Positions 41,516 to 51,543 are shown, counted from the first letter of the stretch. The stretch: 64,000 nt of DNA from Streptomyces sp. GS7 (GCF_009834125.1 NZ_CP047146.1:3031501-3095500), one strand, 5' to 3'. Program-made: numbers and translations. The notes: generated by a model not told the origin, from the letters alone.

Positions 41516-42277
41516 ATGGTTACTTCGACGGGCGGCCAGGGGCCGCTGGAGGGGGCGGTCATCGCGGTGGCCGGAGCGGCCGGCCCGGCAGGCCGCGCCA
41601 CCCTGCTGCGACTGGCCGAGGCCGGCGCGGTGGTGGTCGGCTCGGACTCCAACGCCGAACGGCTGGCGGAGGCCGTCGACGCGGCCCGCTACGCACATGG
41701 CGGCGCCACCGTCATCGGCGACACCGTGGACCTCCTCGACGTGGAGCAGACCCGCGAATGGGCGGCCCGTACGCAGAAGGAGTTCGGCCGGGTCGACGGC
41801 CTCGTGCACCTGGTGGGCGGCTGGCGCGGCTCCTCCACGTTCGCCGAGACAGACCTCGCGGACTGGGACGTCCTCCACAAGCTCCTCGTCCGCACCGTCC
41901 AGCACACCTCCCTCGCCTTCAACGAAGCCCTCGAACGCAGCGGCAACGGCCGCTTCCTGCTGACCAGCGCGGCCGGCGCCGGCAAGCCCACCGGGGGCAA
42001 CGCCGCCTATGCCGCGGCCAAGGCCGCCGCCGAGGCGTGGACGCTCGCCATGGCGGACGGTTTCCGCAAGTCAGGGGGCGAGCAGGGGCCGCGCGCCGCT
42101 GCTGCCATCCTGATCGTGAAGGCGCTCGTCAACGACCAGATGCGCGCCGAGCGACCGAACGCAAAGTTCGCGGGCTTCACGGACGTCAAGGAGCTGGCCG
42201 AGGCCATCGCCGGAGTCTGGAGCCGGCCCGCACAGGAAGTGAATGGACAGCGTCTGTGGCTGACCCCCAAGCCGTGA
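41516..42277 (+). CDS. SDR-family oxidoreductase
   Basis: 253 aa from ATG 41516, preceded by GAGGAGG with eight-base spacing; a GTG at 41453 overlapping the DUF6421 stop would add 21 residues. Motifs: VIAVAGAAGPAGRATLLRLA (variant cofactor loop), DGLVHLVGGWRGSSTFAETD, and the Ser/Tyr/Lys set in FLLTSAAGAGKPTGGNAAYA plus AAAKAAAEAW. The cofactor loop departs from TGxxxGIG. Middle gene of the operon. Confidence 0.85.
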   Translation: MVTSTGGQGPLEGAVIAVAGAAGPAGRATLLRLAEAGAVVVGSDSNAERLAEAVDAARYAHGGATVIGDTVDLLDVEQTREWAARTQKEFGRVDGLVHLVGGWRGSSTFAETDLADWDVLHKLLVRTVQHTSLAFNEALERSGNGRFLLTSAAGAGKPTGGNAAYAAAKAAAEAWTLAMADGFRKSGGEQGPRAAAAILIVKALVNDQMRAERPNAKFAGFTDVKELAEAIAGVWSRPAQEVNGQRLWLTPKP

Positions 42278-43344
42278 CCCGAGCGAAGACCGACGCCCGG
42301 CAGCACCACGACCCTCAGATACGCGGCTTCGCCAGCGACAACTACGCCGGTGCGCACCCGGAGATCCTCGCCGCGCTCGCCCTCGCCAACGGCGGCCACC
42401 AGATCGCCTACGGCGAGGACGACTACACCGCGCACCTCCAGCGTGTCGTCCGCAGCCACTTCGGCCAGCGCGCGGAGGCGTTCCCGGTGTTCAACGGCAC
42501 CGGTGCCAACGTCGTCGCGCTCCAGGCGGTCACCGACCGCTGGGGCGCGGTGATCGCCGCCGACACGGCCCACATCCACGTGGACGAGTGCGGTGCCCCG
42601 GAACGCGTCGGCGGCCTCAAGCTCCTCACCGTCCCCACCCCCGACGGCAAGCTCACCCCCGACCTCATCGACCGCGAGGCCCGCGGCTGGGACGACGAGC
42701 ACCGCGCCATGCCACAGGTCGTCTCGATCACCCAGAGCACCGAACTCGGCACGGTCTACACCCCCGAAGAGGTCCGGGCGATCTGCGACCACGCCCATGA
42801 ACGGGGCATGCTCGTCCACCTCGACGGCTCCCGCATCACCAACGCCGCCGCCTCCCTCGACGTCCCGATGCGCGCCTTCACCAACGCCGTCGGCGTCGAC
42901 ATCCTCTCCTACGGAGGCACCAAGAACGGCGCCGTCTTCGGCGAGGCGGTCATCGTCCTCAACCCCGACGCGGTCCGGGCGATGAAGCATCTCCGCAAGC
43001 TGTCGATGCAGCTCGCGTCCAAGATGCGCTTCGTCTCCGTCCAGCTGGAGGCCCTCCTCGCCAAGGACCTGTGGCTGCGCAACGCCCGCCACGCCAACAC
43101 CATGGCCCAGCGGCTGGCCGCCGGAGTCCGCGAGATCCCCGGCGTGGAGATCCTCTACCCGGTCCAGTCCAACGCGGTCTTCGCCCGCCTCCCGCACGAT
43201 GTGAGCGAACGCCTCCAGAAGCGCTACCGCTTCTACTTCTGGGACGAACGGGCCGGCGAAGTCCGCTGGATGTGCTCGTTCGACACCACGGAGGACGATG
43301 TCGACGGCTTCCTGGCGGCGCTGCGGGAGGAGATGGGCCGATAG
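42256..43344 (+). CDS. Threonine aldolase-family PLP enzyme (beta-eliminating lyase)
   Basis: 362 aa from GTG 42256; GTG 42274, which overlaps the SDR stop, is the alternative. Fold-type I PLP motifs: GFASDNYAGAHPEILAALAL, NGTGANVVALQAVTDRWGAV, HIHVDECGAPERVGGLKLL, MLVHLDGSRITNAAASLDVP and the PLP lysine in DILSYGGTKNGAVFGEAVI. It should cleave threonine or related beta-hydroxy amino acids to glycine and an aldehyde, or a related amino acid. Followed by a hairpin terminator. Confidence 0.9.
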   Translation: MADPQAVTRAKTDARQHHDPQIRGFASDNYAGAHPEILAALALANGGHQIAYGEDDYTAHLQRVVRSHFGQRAEAFPVFNGTGANVVALQAVTDRWGAVIAADTAHIHVDECGAPERVGGLKLLTVPTPDGKLTPDLIDREARGWDDEHRAMPQVVSITQSTELGTVYTPEEVRAICDHAHERGMLVHLDGSRITNAAASLDVPMRAFTNAVGVDILSYGGTKNGAVFGEAVIVLNPDAVRAMKHLRKLSMQLASKMRFVSVQLEALLAKDLWLRNARHANTMAQRLAAGVREIPGVEILYPVQSNAVFARLPHDVSERLQKRYRFYFWDERAGEVRWMCSFDTTEDDVDGFLAALREEMGR

Positions 43345-43352
43345 TCGGCCGG

Positions 43353-43387
43353 CGGCGGGGAGCGAGCCGTCGCGCGGCTCCCCGCCG
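43353..43387 (+). terminator. Terminator after the threonine aldolase gene
   Basis: Perfect 11-bp stem (CGGCGGGGAGC with 43377-43387) and 13-base loop starting nine bases after the stop codon. No U-tract. Confidence 0.7.
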
Positions 43388-43446
43388 TCCGCGGCCACCG
43401 GCTGCGCTTGACCCTCCGGTAACAGGAGGCCCTACGGTCCCGAGCC

Positions 43447-44343
43447 ATGAAGATTGTTGTTCATGACACCGCGACCACCATGATCGAACTCCTGCACCGC
43501 CCCGTGGAAGAGCGGCCCGAGGCCCTGCGGGAGATGTGCGAACCCCTGCACGGCGTGATGTCCAAGGTGATGGGTGGCGATCTGGACCTGGTCCAGGCAC
43601 ATCAGAGCCTGGGCAGTGGCTTCCGGCTCGACCGCGACGACCCCCGTTACCTGCCCGCTCTGCACCGGATGCGGGACGCGGACGTGTGGAACCGGACAGA
43701 GGACTCGCTCGCCACCGCGTGGGAGCGGATCAGCGGTGCGGCGCCCGGCATCAAGCACGCCGAGACCGTGCACGTCGTCATCGTGCTCGGCAACCCCGAC
43801 GACGACCACCTGATGGTCCGCAGCTCCGGATACTTCGGTCAGGGCGGCTTCCCGGGCGCGATCCACCTGGTGATGTGGCCCACCGACGTGGCCCTGGAGA
43901 AGATCGGCCACGCCGCCGCGCACGAGCTCCACCACAACGTGCGCTATGCGAACGTGGTCTGGAACCCGATGACCGTCACGCTCGGCGAATGGGTCGTCGC
44001 CGAGGGGCTGGCCGAGGCGTTCGTACGGGAACTGGCCGGCGAGCAGGCCATGGGCCCCTGGACCGCGGCACTGACCGGCGCCGAGCTGGACAGCGCCTAC
44101 GAGAAGATCACCGGCGACATCGACCTGGCGGGGATGCACAACCTGACCGCGTACATGCTCGGCGACACCACCGCGGAGCTCATGGGGCAGCCGACCGTGG
44201 GGCTTCCGCACTTCGCCGGATACGGGGTGGGACTGCGGATCGTCGACGCCCACCTGGCGGCCACCGGCCTGACCGCCGCCGGCAGCGTCGCCCTGCCGGC
44301 GCGCGAGATCCTCACCAACGCGGGCGTCCCGACCACCGCGTAA
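43447..44343 (+). CDS. DUF2268-type putative Zn-dependent protease
   Basis: 298 aa, ATG 43447. The zinc motif HAAAHELHHNVRYANVVWNP is near residue 155 (H-E-x-x-H), followed by a Glu in VAEGLAEAFVRELAGEQAMG, as in DUF2268 gluzincin-like peptidases. Upstream VHVVIVLGNPDDDHLMVRSS and GQGGFPGAIHLVMWPTD are typical of the family. No signal peptide, so probably cytoplasmic. Substrate unknown. Confidence 0.85.
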   Translation: MKIVVHDTATTMIELLHRPVEERPEALREMCEPLHGVMSKVMGGDLDLVQAHQSLGSGFRLDRDDPRYLPALHRMRDADVWNRTEDSLATAWERISGAAPGIKHAETVHVVIVLGNPDDDHLMVRSSGYFGQGGFPGAIHLVMWPTDVALEKIGHAAAHELHHNVRYANVVWNPMTVTLGEWVVAEGLAEAFVRELAGEQAMGPWTAALTGAELDSAYEKITGDIDLAGMHNLTAYMLGDTTAELMGQPTVGLPHFAGYGVGLRIVDAHLAATGLTAAGSVALPAREILTNAGVPTTA

Positions 44344-44386
44344 CCACGGGCAGGTGTGCATATAAATGCGTTTGGTGGAAAAATCA

Positions 44387-44416
44387 TTGACCCGTGGAGG
44401 CGGGCCTGGCTACGCT
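44387..44416 (+). promoter_or_regulatory. Promoter of the transglutaminase-like gene (leaderless)
   Basis: TTGACC (44387-44392), an 18-base spacer, then TACGCT (44411-44416). The start codon is at 44425 with no ribosome site, so the transcript probably begins at or next to the ATG. Confidence 0.65.
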
Positions 44417-44424
44417 CCCCGGTC

Positions 44425-45003
44425 ATGGAGCTGATCCAGAACGCCCCTGATATCTCCGCCTACTTGGCGGAATCCGAGGCCATCGACCACGGGCATCCGC
44501 TCGTACGGGCGACCGCGGCGGAGCTGTCCGCCGCGGTCGACGATGCATATGCATACGCCAAGGCGGCCTTTGCGTTTGTCCGCGACCGCATTCCGCACTC
44601 GGCCGACACCGGCGATCCGCGGGTGACCTGGCGGGCCTCCGACGTACTGGAGAAGCGGACCGGGATCTGCTGCGCCAAGGCGCACGCCCTGGTCGCGCTG
44701 CTGCGCGCGGAGGGGATTCCGGCGGCGCTGTGCTACCAGAAGTTCGAGGTCGTCCACGGTCTGGTGGCGGTCCGGCTGCCGGGGTGGGAGCGCTGGGTGC
44801 GGCAGGATCCGCGGGGCGGCGAGCCGGGGGCGGCGGCGGAGTTCCGGGCGGATCGGGAGCGGATCGCGTTCCCGGTGCGCCCGGAGTTCAATGAAGTGGA
44901 CTATCCGGTGCTGTTTGCTGAACCGCACCCCGTCGTGCTCCAATGCCTCCGGGAGGCCGTCGACCGGTCTCACCTCTGCAAGCTGCTCCCTACCGAACTC
45001 TGA
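44425..45003 (+). CDS. Transglutaminase-like domain protein
   Basis: 192 aa, ATG 44425. Transglutaminase core: AFVFRDRIPHS-like region (residues about 48-60), the Cys nucleophile in KRTGICCAKAHALVALLRAE, His in FEVVHGLVAVRLPGW and Asp in RWVRQDPRGGEPGAAAEF, in the order C-H-D. Small bacterial members act as proteases or amidases on peptides. It overlaps nothing; the next gene starts 12 bases after its stop, suggesting co-transcription. Confidence 0.85.
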   Translation: MELIQNAPDISAYLAESEAIDHGHPLVRATAAELSAAVDDAYAYAKAAFAFVRDRIPHSADTGDPRVTWRASDVLEKRTGICCAKAHALVALLRAEGIPAALCYQKFEVVHGLVAVRLPGWERWVRQDPRGGEPGAAAEFRADRERIAFPVRPEFNEVDYPVLFAEPHPVVLQCLREAVDRSHLCKLLPTEL

Positions 45004-45014
45004 GGTGCCGCCGC

Positions 45015-45713
45015 ATGCCCCGCCCCCTGCACGTGTCCGACGAGGTCCGCGCGCTCGCCCCCGGCTTCGGCTACCTCGCGGTGGAGGCGCACGGCCTGAC
45101 CAACGGGCCGAGCGACGAGGCCGGTTCGGGACTCCTGGAGGAGGCCGGCCGCCGGCTGGCCGACCGGCTCGGCGGCCGCGCGCCGCAGGACGATCCGCAC
45201 ATCGCCGCCTGGCGCGCCGCGTACACCGCCTTCGGCTGCAAGCCCTCGCGCACCCGCAACTCCGCCGAGGCACTGGCCAGGAGGGCCCTCGCGGACGGCG
45301 GGCTGCCGCGGATCAACCGCCTGGTCGACATCTACAACGCGATCAGCGTCGCGCATCTCATCCCGGTGGGCGGTGAGGACCTGGACCGTATCCAGGGCGG
45401 CATGCGGCTCGTACGGGCCACGGGACAGGAGCCGTTCGCGACCGCGGCGGGCGGCGACGAGGTCATCGAGCACCCGGACGCCGGCGAGGTGGTGTGGTGC
45501 GACGACGAGGGCGTCACCTGCCGCCGCTGGAACTGGCGGCAGGGGGTGCGGACCCGCCTCACCGAGGATTCGGTGAACGCGCTGTTCCTGCTGGAGCGGA
45601 TGGCACCGATGACGTTCGACGAGCTGACGGCCGCCGGCACCGAACTCGCCGAGGCGCTGCGGAAGGCGTGCCCCGAGGCCCGTATCGAGGTCGGGGACGT
45701 CTGGCCCCGGTGA
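45015..45713 (+). CDS. B3/B4 (tRNA-binding-type) domain protein
   Basis: 232 aa, ATG 45015 with GAGGTG about seven bases upstream. PheT B3/B4-like domain: DEVRALAPGFGYLAVEAHGL, IAAWRAAYTAFGCKPSRTRN, SAEALARRALADGGLPRINR, LVDIYNAISVAHLIPVGGED and WNWRQGVRTRLTEDSVNALF. Free-standing B3/B4 proteins may check mischarged aminoacyl-tRNA; that role is inference. Probably co-transcribed with the transglutaminase-like gene. Confidence 0.88.
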   Translation: MPRPLHVSDEVRALAPGFGYLAVEAHGLTNGPSDEAGSGLLEEAGRRLADRLGGRAPQDDPHIAAWRAAYTAFGCKPSRTRNSAEALARRALADGGLPRINRLVDIYNAISVAHLIPVGGEDLDRIQGGMRLVRATGQEPFATAAGGDEVIEHPDAGEVVWCDDEGVTCRRWNWRQGVRTRLTEDSVNALFLLERMAPMTFDELTAAGTELAEALRKACPEARIEVGDVWPR

Positions 45714-45738
45714 ACCGGGGCCTCCTGACGCGCTCCCG

Positions 45739-46455
45739 TCAGGCGATGGTGCCAGGGGCCACCGGCGCCGTGCCGCCGAGGTGGGCCGGCATCCACCAGG
45801 TGTCCTCGGGGCCCTTGGGGCGTACCGGGTAGGCGCGCTGGGCCGCCTCCAGCAGGTCCTGGACGCGGGACCGCAGCCGGTCGGTGATCTTCTCCGCCTG
45901 GTCGGCCGGATCGGCCTCGAACGGCTCGCCGACCCGGATCGTTATCGGGATGTGGTGGCGGCCCAGATCGCGCTTGTGGCCCTTGGTCCACAGCCGCTGG
46001 GTGCCCCACAGCGCCATCGGCAGCAGCGGGACGCCGGCCTCCTGTGCCAGCCGGGCGGCGCCCGACTTGAAGTTCTTCAGGGTGAAGGACTCGGAGATCG
46101 TCGCCTCGGGGAAGACCCCGATGATCTCGCCCGAACGCAGCGCGCTCAGCGCGTGCTTGTAGGCGTGCATGCCCTGCGCCCGGTCGACCGGAATGTGCTT
46201 CATCGCACGCATCAGCGGCCCCGACACCTTGTGCCGGAAGACCGCTTCCTTCGCCATGAACCGCACGAGCCGCTTGGCCGGCCGCGCGGCCAGACCGCAG
46301 AAGACGAAGTCCAGATACCCGATGTGATTGCTCACCAGCACCGCCCCGCCGCGCCGCGGGATGTTCTCCGTGCCCGCGATGTCGAACTTGAGGTCGAGCG
46401 CCTTGAAGAGTGTGCGGGCGGCGCCGATGACGGGCGGATAGACGAGCTCTGCCAT
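45739..46455 (-). CDS. 1-acyl-sn-glycerol-3-phosphate acyltransferase (PlsC-like)
   Basis: 238 aa from ATG 46455. PlsC acyltransferase motifs: VLVSNHIGYLDFVFCGL (the H-x4-D catalytic pair), FMAKEAVFRHKVSGPLMRAM, VFPEATISESFTLKNFKSGA (the usual E-G-T is E-A-T here) and VPLLPMALWGTQRLW. It acylates lysophosphatidate in phospholipid synthesis at the membrane. The Gly-to-Ala change in motif III is notable but may be lineage-typical. Confidence 0.88.
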   Translation of the reverse strand: MAELVYPPVIGAARTLFKALDLKFDIAGTENIPRRGGAVLVSNHIGYLDFVFCGLAARPAKRLVRFMAKEAVFRHKVSGPLMRAMKHIPVDRAQGMHAYKHALSALRSGEIIGVFPEATISESFTLKNFKSGAARLAQEAGVPLLPMALWGTQRLWTKGHKRDLGRHHIPITIRVGEPFEADPADQAEKITDRLRSRVQDLLEAAQRAYPVRPKGPEDTWWMPAHLGGTAPVAPGTIA

Positions 46456-46614
46456 GTCCGGGGGACCCCTTTTCTGTGCCTGGGGAGGGTTCTCCCGGCG
46501 GAAACCTACGCGGCCGTAAGTATGCGGCTCCGGGAGATCGTGCCCGATGTCTGCCCCGGCGGCCACCAGCTGGGCCCCTGCGAGCGGGAGATTCTCGTCA
46601 CGTGCGGGGGCGCC

Positions 46615-47031
46615 TCAGCCGGCCGCCCGCCGCAGCAGAAGGTACACCTCGCACCCCAGGCAGTACCCGAACGCCGCGTTGAGGAAGGCCGCCGCGAGGG
46701 CGCAGCCGGTGGCCGCCGGCCCCAGCCACTGCGGCCCCAGGGCGTAGCCGGCCAGCCCGAGAAGGGCGAAGAACAGCCCGACGGTCTGGGCGAAACGGGG
46801 CGGCGCGGCATCCTCGAACACCTCCGGCGGGGCGAGCCGCGGCCGCACCGCCACCTTGAACAGCCAGCCGTACGGCGACCGCCGCACCCCGGCCGCCGCG
46901 CCCACCGCGAACACCACCGCCTGGCAGGCCAGCAGCCATCCGCTGCCACTGATCAGCACCGCGGCCAGCACGGCGCTGGTCAGCACCGCCCCGAACCGCG
47001 GACCCCGCACGTCGACCCCGCCATCCGCCAT
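46615..47031 (-). CDS. DUF4395 membrane protein
   Basis: 138 aa, ATG 47031 with AAGGA about nine bases upstream. DUF4395 pattern: VDVRGPRFGAVLTSAVLAAV, a stretch of hydrophobic helices, RRSPYGWLFKVAVRPRLAPP and GLAGYALGPQWLG, ending FGYCLGCEVYLLL with a Cys-x-x-Cys near the C-terminus. Commonly found paired with a thioredoxin-like gene, as here (divergent, 136 bases apart), suggesting a membrane redox role. Confidence 0.85.
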   Translation of the reverse strand: MADGGVDVRGPRFGAVLTSAVLAAVLISGSGWLLACQAVVFAVGAAAGVRRSPYGWLFKVAVRPRLAPPEVFEDAAPPRFAQTVGLFFALLGLAGYALGPQWLGPAATGCALAAAFLNAAFGYCLGCEVYLLLRRAAG

Positions 47032-47167
47032 GACCGCATCCTTCCCGGACCGTTCCGCACCCGTCCGCACCTCCTGCGGCTCCCGGCGCCCGCACAACAG
47101 CCTCCCCCGGAACGGCCCCGATACGACCCCGGGAATCTTTGCGGTCTCGTGAACGCTGCACCCTGAG

Positions 47168-47587
47168 ATGACCGGACTCATGGTGTGCATCGCGGTGCTC
47201 GCGGCGGCGAGCGTCTTCGGCCTGCTGCACCAACGCCGCAACGGGAGGCTGACGGTGCGAAAGCGGGACGACGGGGCGCGGCTGGGCGCCGCCGAGATCG
47301 GCGCGGAGCTGGGGGAGCGGGCGACCCTGCTCCAGTTCTCCAGCGCCTTCTGCCAGCCCTGTCGCGCCACCCGGCGCACGCTTGCCGAGGTGACCGGCAT
47401 GGTCGACGGGGTGGTCCATGTCGAGATCGACGCGGAGGACCGCCTGGAGCTCGTGCGGAGGCTGAACATCCTGCGCACGCCGACGGTGCTGGTGCTCGAC
47501 CGGGACGGTGCGGTGGTCCGCCGCGCCTCGGGCCAGCCCCGCAAGGCGGACATCATCGCGGCGCTGGGCGCGGCCATCCGTGATTGA
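47168..47587 (+). CDS. Thioredoxin-family protein, membrane-anchored
   Basis: 139 aa, ATG 47168. An N-terminal hydrophobic segment (LMVCIAVLAAASVFGLLH) should anchor it. The thioredoxin fold has the active site SSAFCQPCRATRRTLAE (C-x-x-C), VHVEIDAEDRLELVRRLNI and the cis-Pro region LRTPTVLVLDRDG. It should exchange disulphides outside the membrane, together with the divergent DUF4395 protein. Confidence 0.9.
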   Translation: MTGLMVCIAVLAAASVFGLLHQRRNGRLTVRKRDDGARLGAAEIGAELGERATLLQFSSAFCQPCRATRRTLAEVTGMVDGVVHVEIDAEDRLELVRRLNILRTPTVLVLDRDGAVVRRASGQPRKADIIAALGAAIRD

Positions 47588-47812
47588 TCTCCCAGATGCC
47601 GGGCCCCACTTGACGCTGCCGGTCACGCATCGTCAGTCTGACGTTATGCGGCCAGGACCCCTTCTCTACGGACGCGCGCATGTCGACCTGTTGCGGACTG
47701 CCAGCGCGCGCTGTCCCCGTGTGTGAGCAGCGACGACCCCACCGCTCCCGGCCGCCGTACGGCCGCCGGCGGCCCCGCCTCGGCTCGTAGCCCACAGCAG
47801 AAGGACAACTCC

Positions 47813-48319
47813 ATGACGGCCTCGCCCGACCTCGGCACGCCCCGCACCGCCTCCCCCGAACTCCTGCGTTCCGTCTTCCGGCAGCACGCCGCGGGCGTCG
47901 CGGTGATCACCGCGCACGGCACCCGCCCCGTCGGCTTCACCGCCACCTCGCTCACCTCGGTCGCCGCCGAGCCGCCGCTGCTCTCCTTCGGCATCGGCAC
48001 CGGCGCCTCCAGCTGGCCGGCCGTCGCCGAGGCCGAGCACATAGGCGTCCACATACTCGGCGAGCACCAGGAGGAGCTGGCCGCCACCTTCGCCCGCAGC
48101 GGCGCGGACCGCTTCGGCCCGGCGACGTCCTGGCGCACCGGGCCGGAGGGCGTGCCCCTGCTGGACGGCGTACTGGCGTGGCTGGTGTGCCGGGTCGTGG
48201 CGCGGGTGCCGGCCGGCGACCACCGGATCGTGCTCGCCGAGCCGGTCGTCGGCGACCCCGCGGGCCCGGGCCGTCCGCTCCTCTACCACCAGGGCCGCTT
48301 CAACGCGCTGCGCGACTGA
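47813..48319 (+). CDS. Flavin reductase-family protein
   Basis: 168 aa from ATG 47813 with AAGGA seven bases upstream. Flavin-reductase-like beta barrel: SVFRQHAAGVAVITAHGTRP, VGFTATSLTSVAAEPPLLSF (flavin loop), EHIGVHILGEHQEELAATFA and the late GRPLLYHQGRFNAL. It reduces FMN or FAD with NAD(P)H, usually for a partner monooxygenase; no partner is adjacent. Confidence 0.9.
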   Translation: MTASPDLGTPRTASPELLRSVFRQHAAGVAVITAHGTRPVGFTATSLTSVAAEPPLLSFGIGTGASSWPAVAEAEHIGVHILGEHQEELAATFARSGADRFGPATSWRTGPEGVPLLDGVLAWLVCRVVARVPAGDHRIVLAEPVVGDPAGPGRPLLYHQGRFNALRD

Positions 48320-48530
48320 CGGGTTCCCGTCCACCTGCTTCCCCACCCGGTCAGGGCCGTTGGCAAGGTCACATTTCGACGGCCTTGATTCGGGGCAACA
48401 GACTGGATGTACTGGCGAGTAATATGGCGGTCGGCGCGGGGACTCGCATCCGACCGGGAGCCGCCCCAAGAGGCGCCTATGCTGCCAGCACAAGGCAGTT
48501 CTGAAGAGACGAGCAGGTAGGAGAGCCGGC

Positions 48531-49319
48531 GTGAGCTTGAGGATCGTTGTCTGTGTGAAGTACGTGCCCGACGCCACCGGCGACCGGCACTTCGCCGAGG
48601 ACCTGACCGTCGACCGCGACGACGTTGACGGCCTCCTCTCGGAGCTCGACGAGTACGCCGTCGAGCAGGCCCTCCAGATCAAGGAAGCCAGCGACGACGA
48701 CGCGGAGATCACGGTCCTGACCGTCGGTCCCGAGGACGCCAACGACGCGCTGCGCAAGGCGCTGTCGATGGGCGCCGACAAGGCCGTCCACGTCGAGGAC
48801 GACGACCTCCACGGCACCGACGCGCTCGGCACCTCGCTCGTGCTCGCCAAGGCCATCGAGAAGACCGGCTACGACCTCGTGGTCTGCGGTATGGCCTCCA
48901 CCGACGGCACGATGGGCGTGCTGCCCGCGCTGCTCGCCGAGCGCCTCGGGGTCCCGCAGGTGACCCAGCTCTCCGAGGTCTCCGTCGCCGACGGCAAGGT
49001 GACCGGCCGCCGCGACGGCGACACCGCCAGCGAGCAGCTGGAGGCCGCGCTGCCGGCCGTCGTCTCCGTCACCGACCAGTCGGGCGAGGCGCGTTACCCC
49101 TCCTTCAAGGGCATCATGGCCGCCAAGAAGAAGCCGGTGGAGTCCCTGGACCTGGACGACCTGGACATCGACGCGGACGAGGTCGGCCTGGAGGGCGCCT
49201 GGACCAAGGTCGAGGACGCCGCCGAGCGTCCGGCCCGTACCGCGGGCACGATCGTCACGGACGAGGGCGAGGGCGCCAAGCAGCTCGCCGAGTTCCTGGC
49301 GGGCCAGAAGTTCATCTAA
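48531..49319 (+). CDS. etfB: Electron transfer flavoprotein subunit beta
   Basis: 262 aa from GTG 48531 (GGAG seven bases upstream). EtfB motifs: RIVVCVKYVPDATGDRHFAE, DEYAVEQALQIKEASDDDAE, ITVLTVGPEDANDALRKALS, DLVVCGMASTDGTMGVLPAL and the signature SVTDQSGEARYPSFKGIMAA. It binds AMP and, with EtfA, carries electrons from acyl-CoA dehydrogenases to the quinone pool. The alpha-subunit gene follows 67 bases later. Confidence 0.96.
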   Translation: MSLRIVVCVKYVPDATGDRHFAEDLTVDRDDVDGLLSELDEYAVEQALQIKEASDDDAEITVLTVGPEDANDALRKALSMGADKAVHVEDDDLHGTDALGTSLVLAKAIEKTGYDLVVCGMASTDGTMGVLPALLAERLGVPQVTQLSEVSVADGKVTGRRDGDTASEQLEAALPAVVSVTDQSGEARYPSFKGIMAAKKKPVESLDLDDLDIDADEVGLEGAWTKVEDAAERPARTAGTIVTDEGEGAKQLAEFLAGQKFI

Positions 49320-49386
49320 GGCCGGCGGTTCGCCGGAACCACCCTTCCTCCCCTCCGCCCGCACTCTTCCCGCAGGAGCACTTCCC

Positions 49387-50349
<963 letters not shown>

Positions 50350-50383
50350 GCCCGTTCGGTCCGCCGCAGCCGGCTCCCGGTGA

Positions 50384-50430
50384 ACGCCCGAAGGCCCCGT
50401 ACGCGCGGTGCGTACGGGGCCTTCGGGCGT
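50384..50430. terminator. 21-bp stem terminator after etfA
   Basis: A perfect stem of 21 bp (ACGCCCGAAGGCCCCGTACG is the start of the left arm) with a five-base loop, lying between the convergent etfA and ABM genes. It can serve both directions. Confidence 0.9.
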
Positions 50431-50450
50431 GGCGTGCGAGGTGCGCCGCC

Positions 50451-50765
50451 TCAGGGGTGTGACAGCCGCCCCTTGTCCGGCGCGCCGGCCGGCACCGGCT
50501 CCAGCACCGCGACGTCCATCGGCCCGTCCAGCGCGTCAGCTATCTCCGCACCCAGCGCGGCCAGCACCGGGCCGGCCGAGTGGGCGTCGAGGGCGGGTTG
50601 GTCGGCCCAGTTCTCCACCACGGTGACGCGGTCGTCGCCGGCGTGCACCGCGTAGAGCAGGCAGCCGGGCTCGGCGTGCACGGCGGCGGTGTGCCGGCGG
50701 AACGCGGCGAGGACGTCCTCGCGGCGGCCGGGCCTGGTCCTGAGGGTGGCGACGACGACGGGCAC
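50451..50765 (-). CDS. ABM-family (quinol monooxygenase-like) protein
   Basis: 104 aa from GTG 50765 with AGGAGG four bases upstream. ABM fold: VVVATLRTRPGRREDVLAAF, RRHTAAVHAEPGCLLYAVHA and VTVVENWADQPALDAHSAGP with the family's conserved Glu/Trp region. Small dimeric ABM proteins oxidise quinols or degrade haem without cofactors. Convergent with etfA. Confidence 0.88.
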   Translation of the reverse strand: MPVVVATLRTRPGRREDVLAAFRRHTAAVHAEPGCLLYAVHAGDDRVTVVENWADQPALDAHSAGPVLAALGAEIADALDGPMDVAVLEPVPAGAPDKGRLSHP

Positions 50766-50903
50766 GGGGCCTCCTGGGGTACGCGGGGTGGGAGCGATCC
50801 TGCTGGTGAGTGCGACCCTATGCGCTGGTGGATCACGGTCGGAAACCGGTCGATCGCCCGCGGTCCGTACGCCGTCCCCGCCCGGCCGGGCGCGCGCGTC
50901 CCC

Positions 50904-51422
50904 TCAGGCGCCGGTTGCGCCGTCGATGCCCTGGCGGAGCAGATCGGCGTGCCCGTTGTGCCGCGCGTACTCCTCGATCAGGTGGACGTACACCCAGCGC
51001 AGGTTCAGCGTGCGCCCGTCGGTGGCGGTGAAGGTCTCGTCCAGTCCGCGGCCCGCCGCCACCGCGTCGCAGGCGGCGACCTCGGTGCGGAACGCGGCGA
51101 AGTCGGTCTCGGCGGCGGCCGGGTCGAGGTCGTTGAAGTCGGCGTCCGGGTCGTCCTCGGTGCAGTAGAGGTCGCCGATCGGCTCACCGGCGAAGCGCCG
51201 CCGGAACCACCAGCGTTCCACCTCCGTCAGATGGCGCACCAGGCCGAGCAGGGTGAGGGTGGACGGCGGGGTGCCCGCCCGGGCGAGCTGCTCCGGAGTG
51301 AGGCCGGCGCACTTGACGAGCAGGGTGTCGCGGTGGAAATCGAGCCAGCCTTGCAGCATGTCCCGTTCGCCGGCCGCGGCCGGGGCGCTGGAACGTTCTC
51401 TCTGGGGTGCGGTCCACGTCAT
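50904..51422 (-). CDS. DinB-superfamily (DUF664) protein
   Basis: 172 aa, ATG 51422. Four-helix DinB pattern: GWLDFHRDTLLVKCAGLTPE, LTLLGLVRHLTEVERWWFRR (metal His), a mid-chain acidic stretch and LNLRWVYVHLIEEYARHNGH (HLIEEYARHNGHAD is the family signature). Many members are mycothiol- or bacillithiol-dependent transferases. Divergent from the DUF6986 gene. Confidence 0.88.
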   Translation of the reverse strand: MTWTAPQRERSSAPAAAGERDMLQGWLDFHRDTLLVKCAGLTPEQLARAGTPPSTLTLLGLVRHLTEVERWWFRRRFAGEPIGDLYCTEDDPDADFNDLDPAAAETDFAAFRTEVAACDAVAAGRGLDETFTATDGRTLNLRWVYVHLIEEYARHNGHADLLRQGIDGATGA

Positions 51423-51514
51423 GACGGCGATTGTGGCGGTCCGGGCGAGGGGGCGCCACGGAATTGTCGGCCGGGCGCGGGCCGGTGACCTGCGTCGCCA
51501 CGGGCGGGGAGGTG

Positions 51515-51543
51515 TTGACCTCGCCCATCGACACCGTTAGCTT
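51515..51543 (+). promoter_or_regulatory. Promoter of the DUF6986 gene
   Basis: TTGACC (51515-51520), 17-base spacer, TAGCTT (51538-51543). The predicted start near 51550 leaves a leader of about 80 bases to ATG 51629. Confidence 0.6.
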
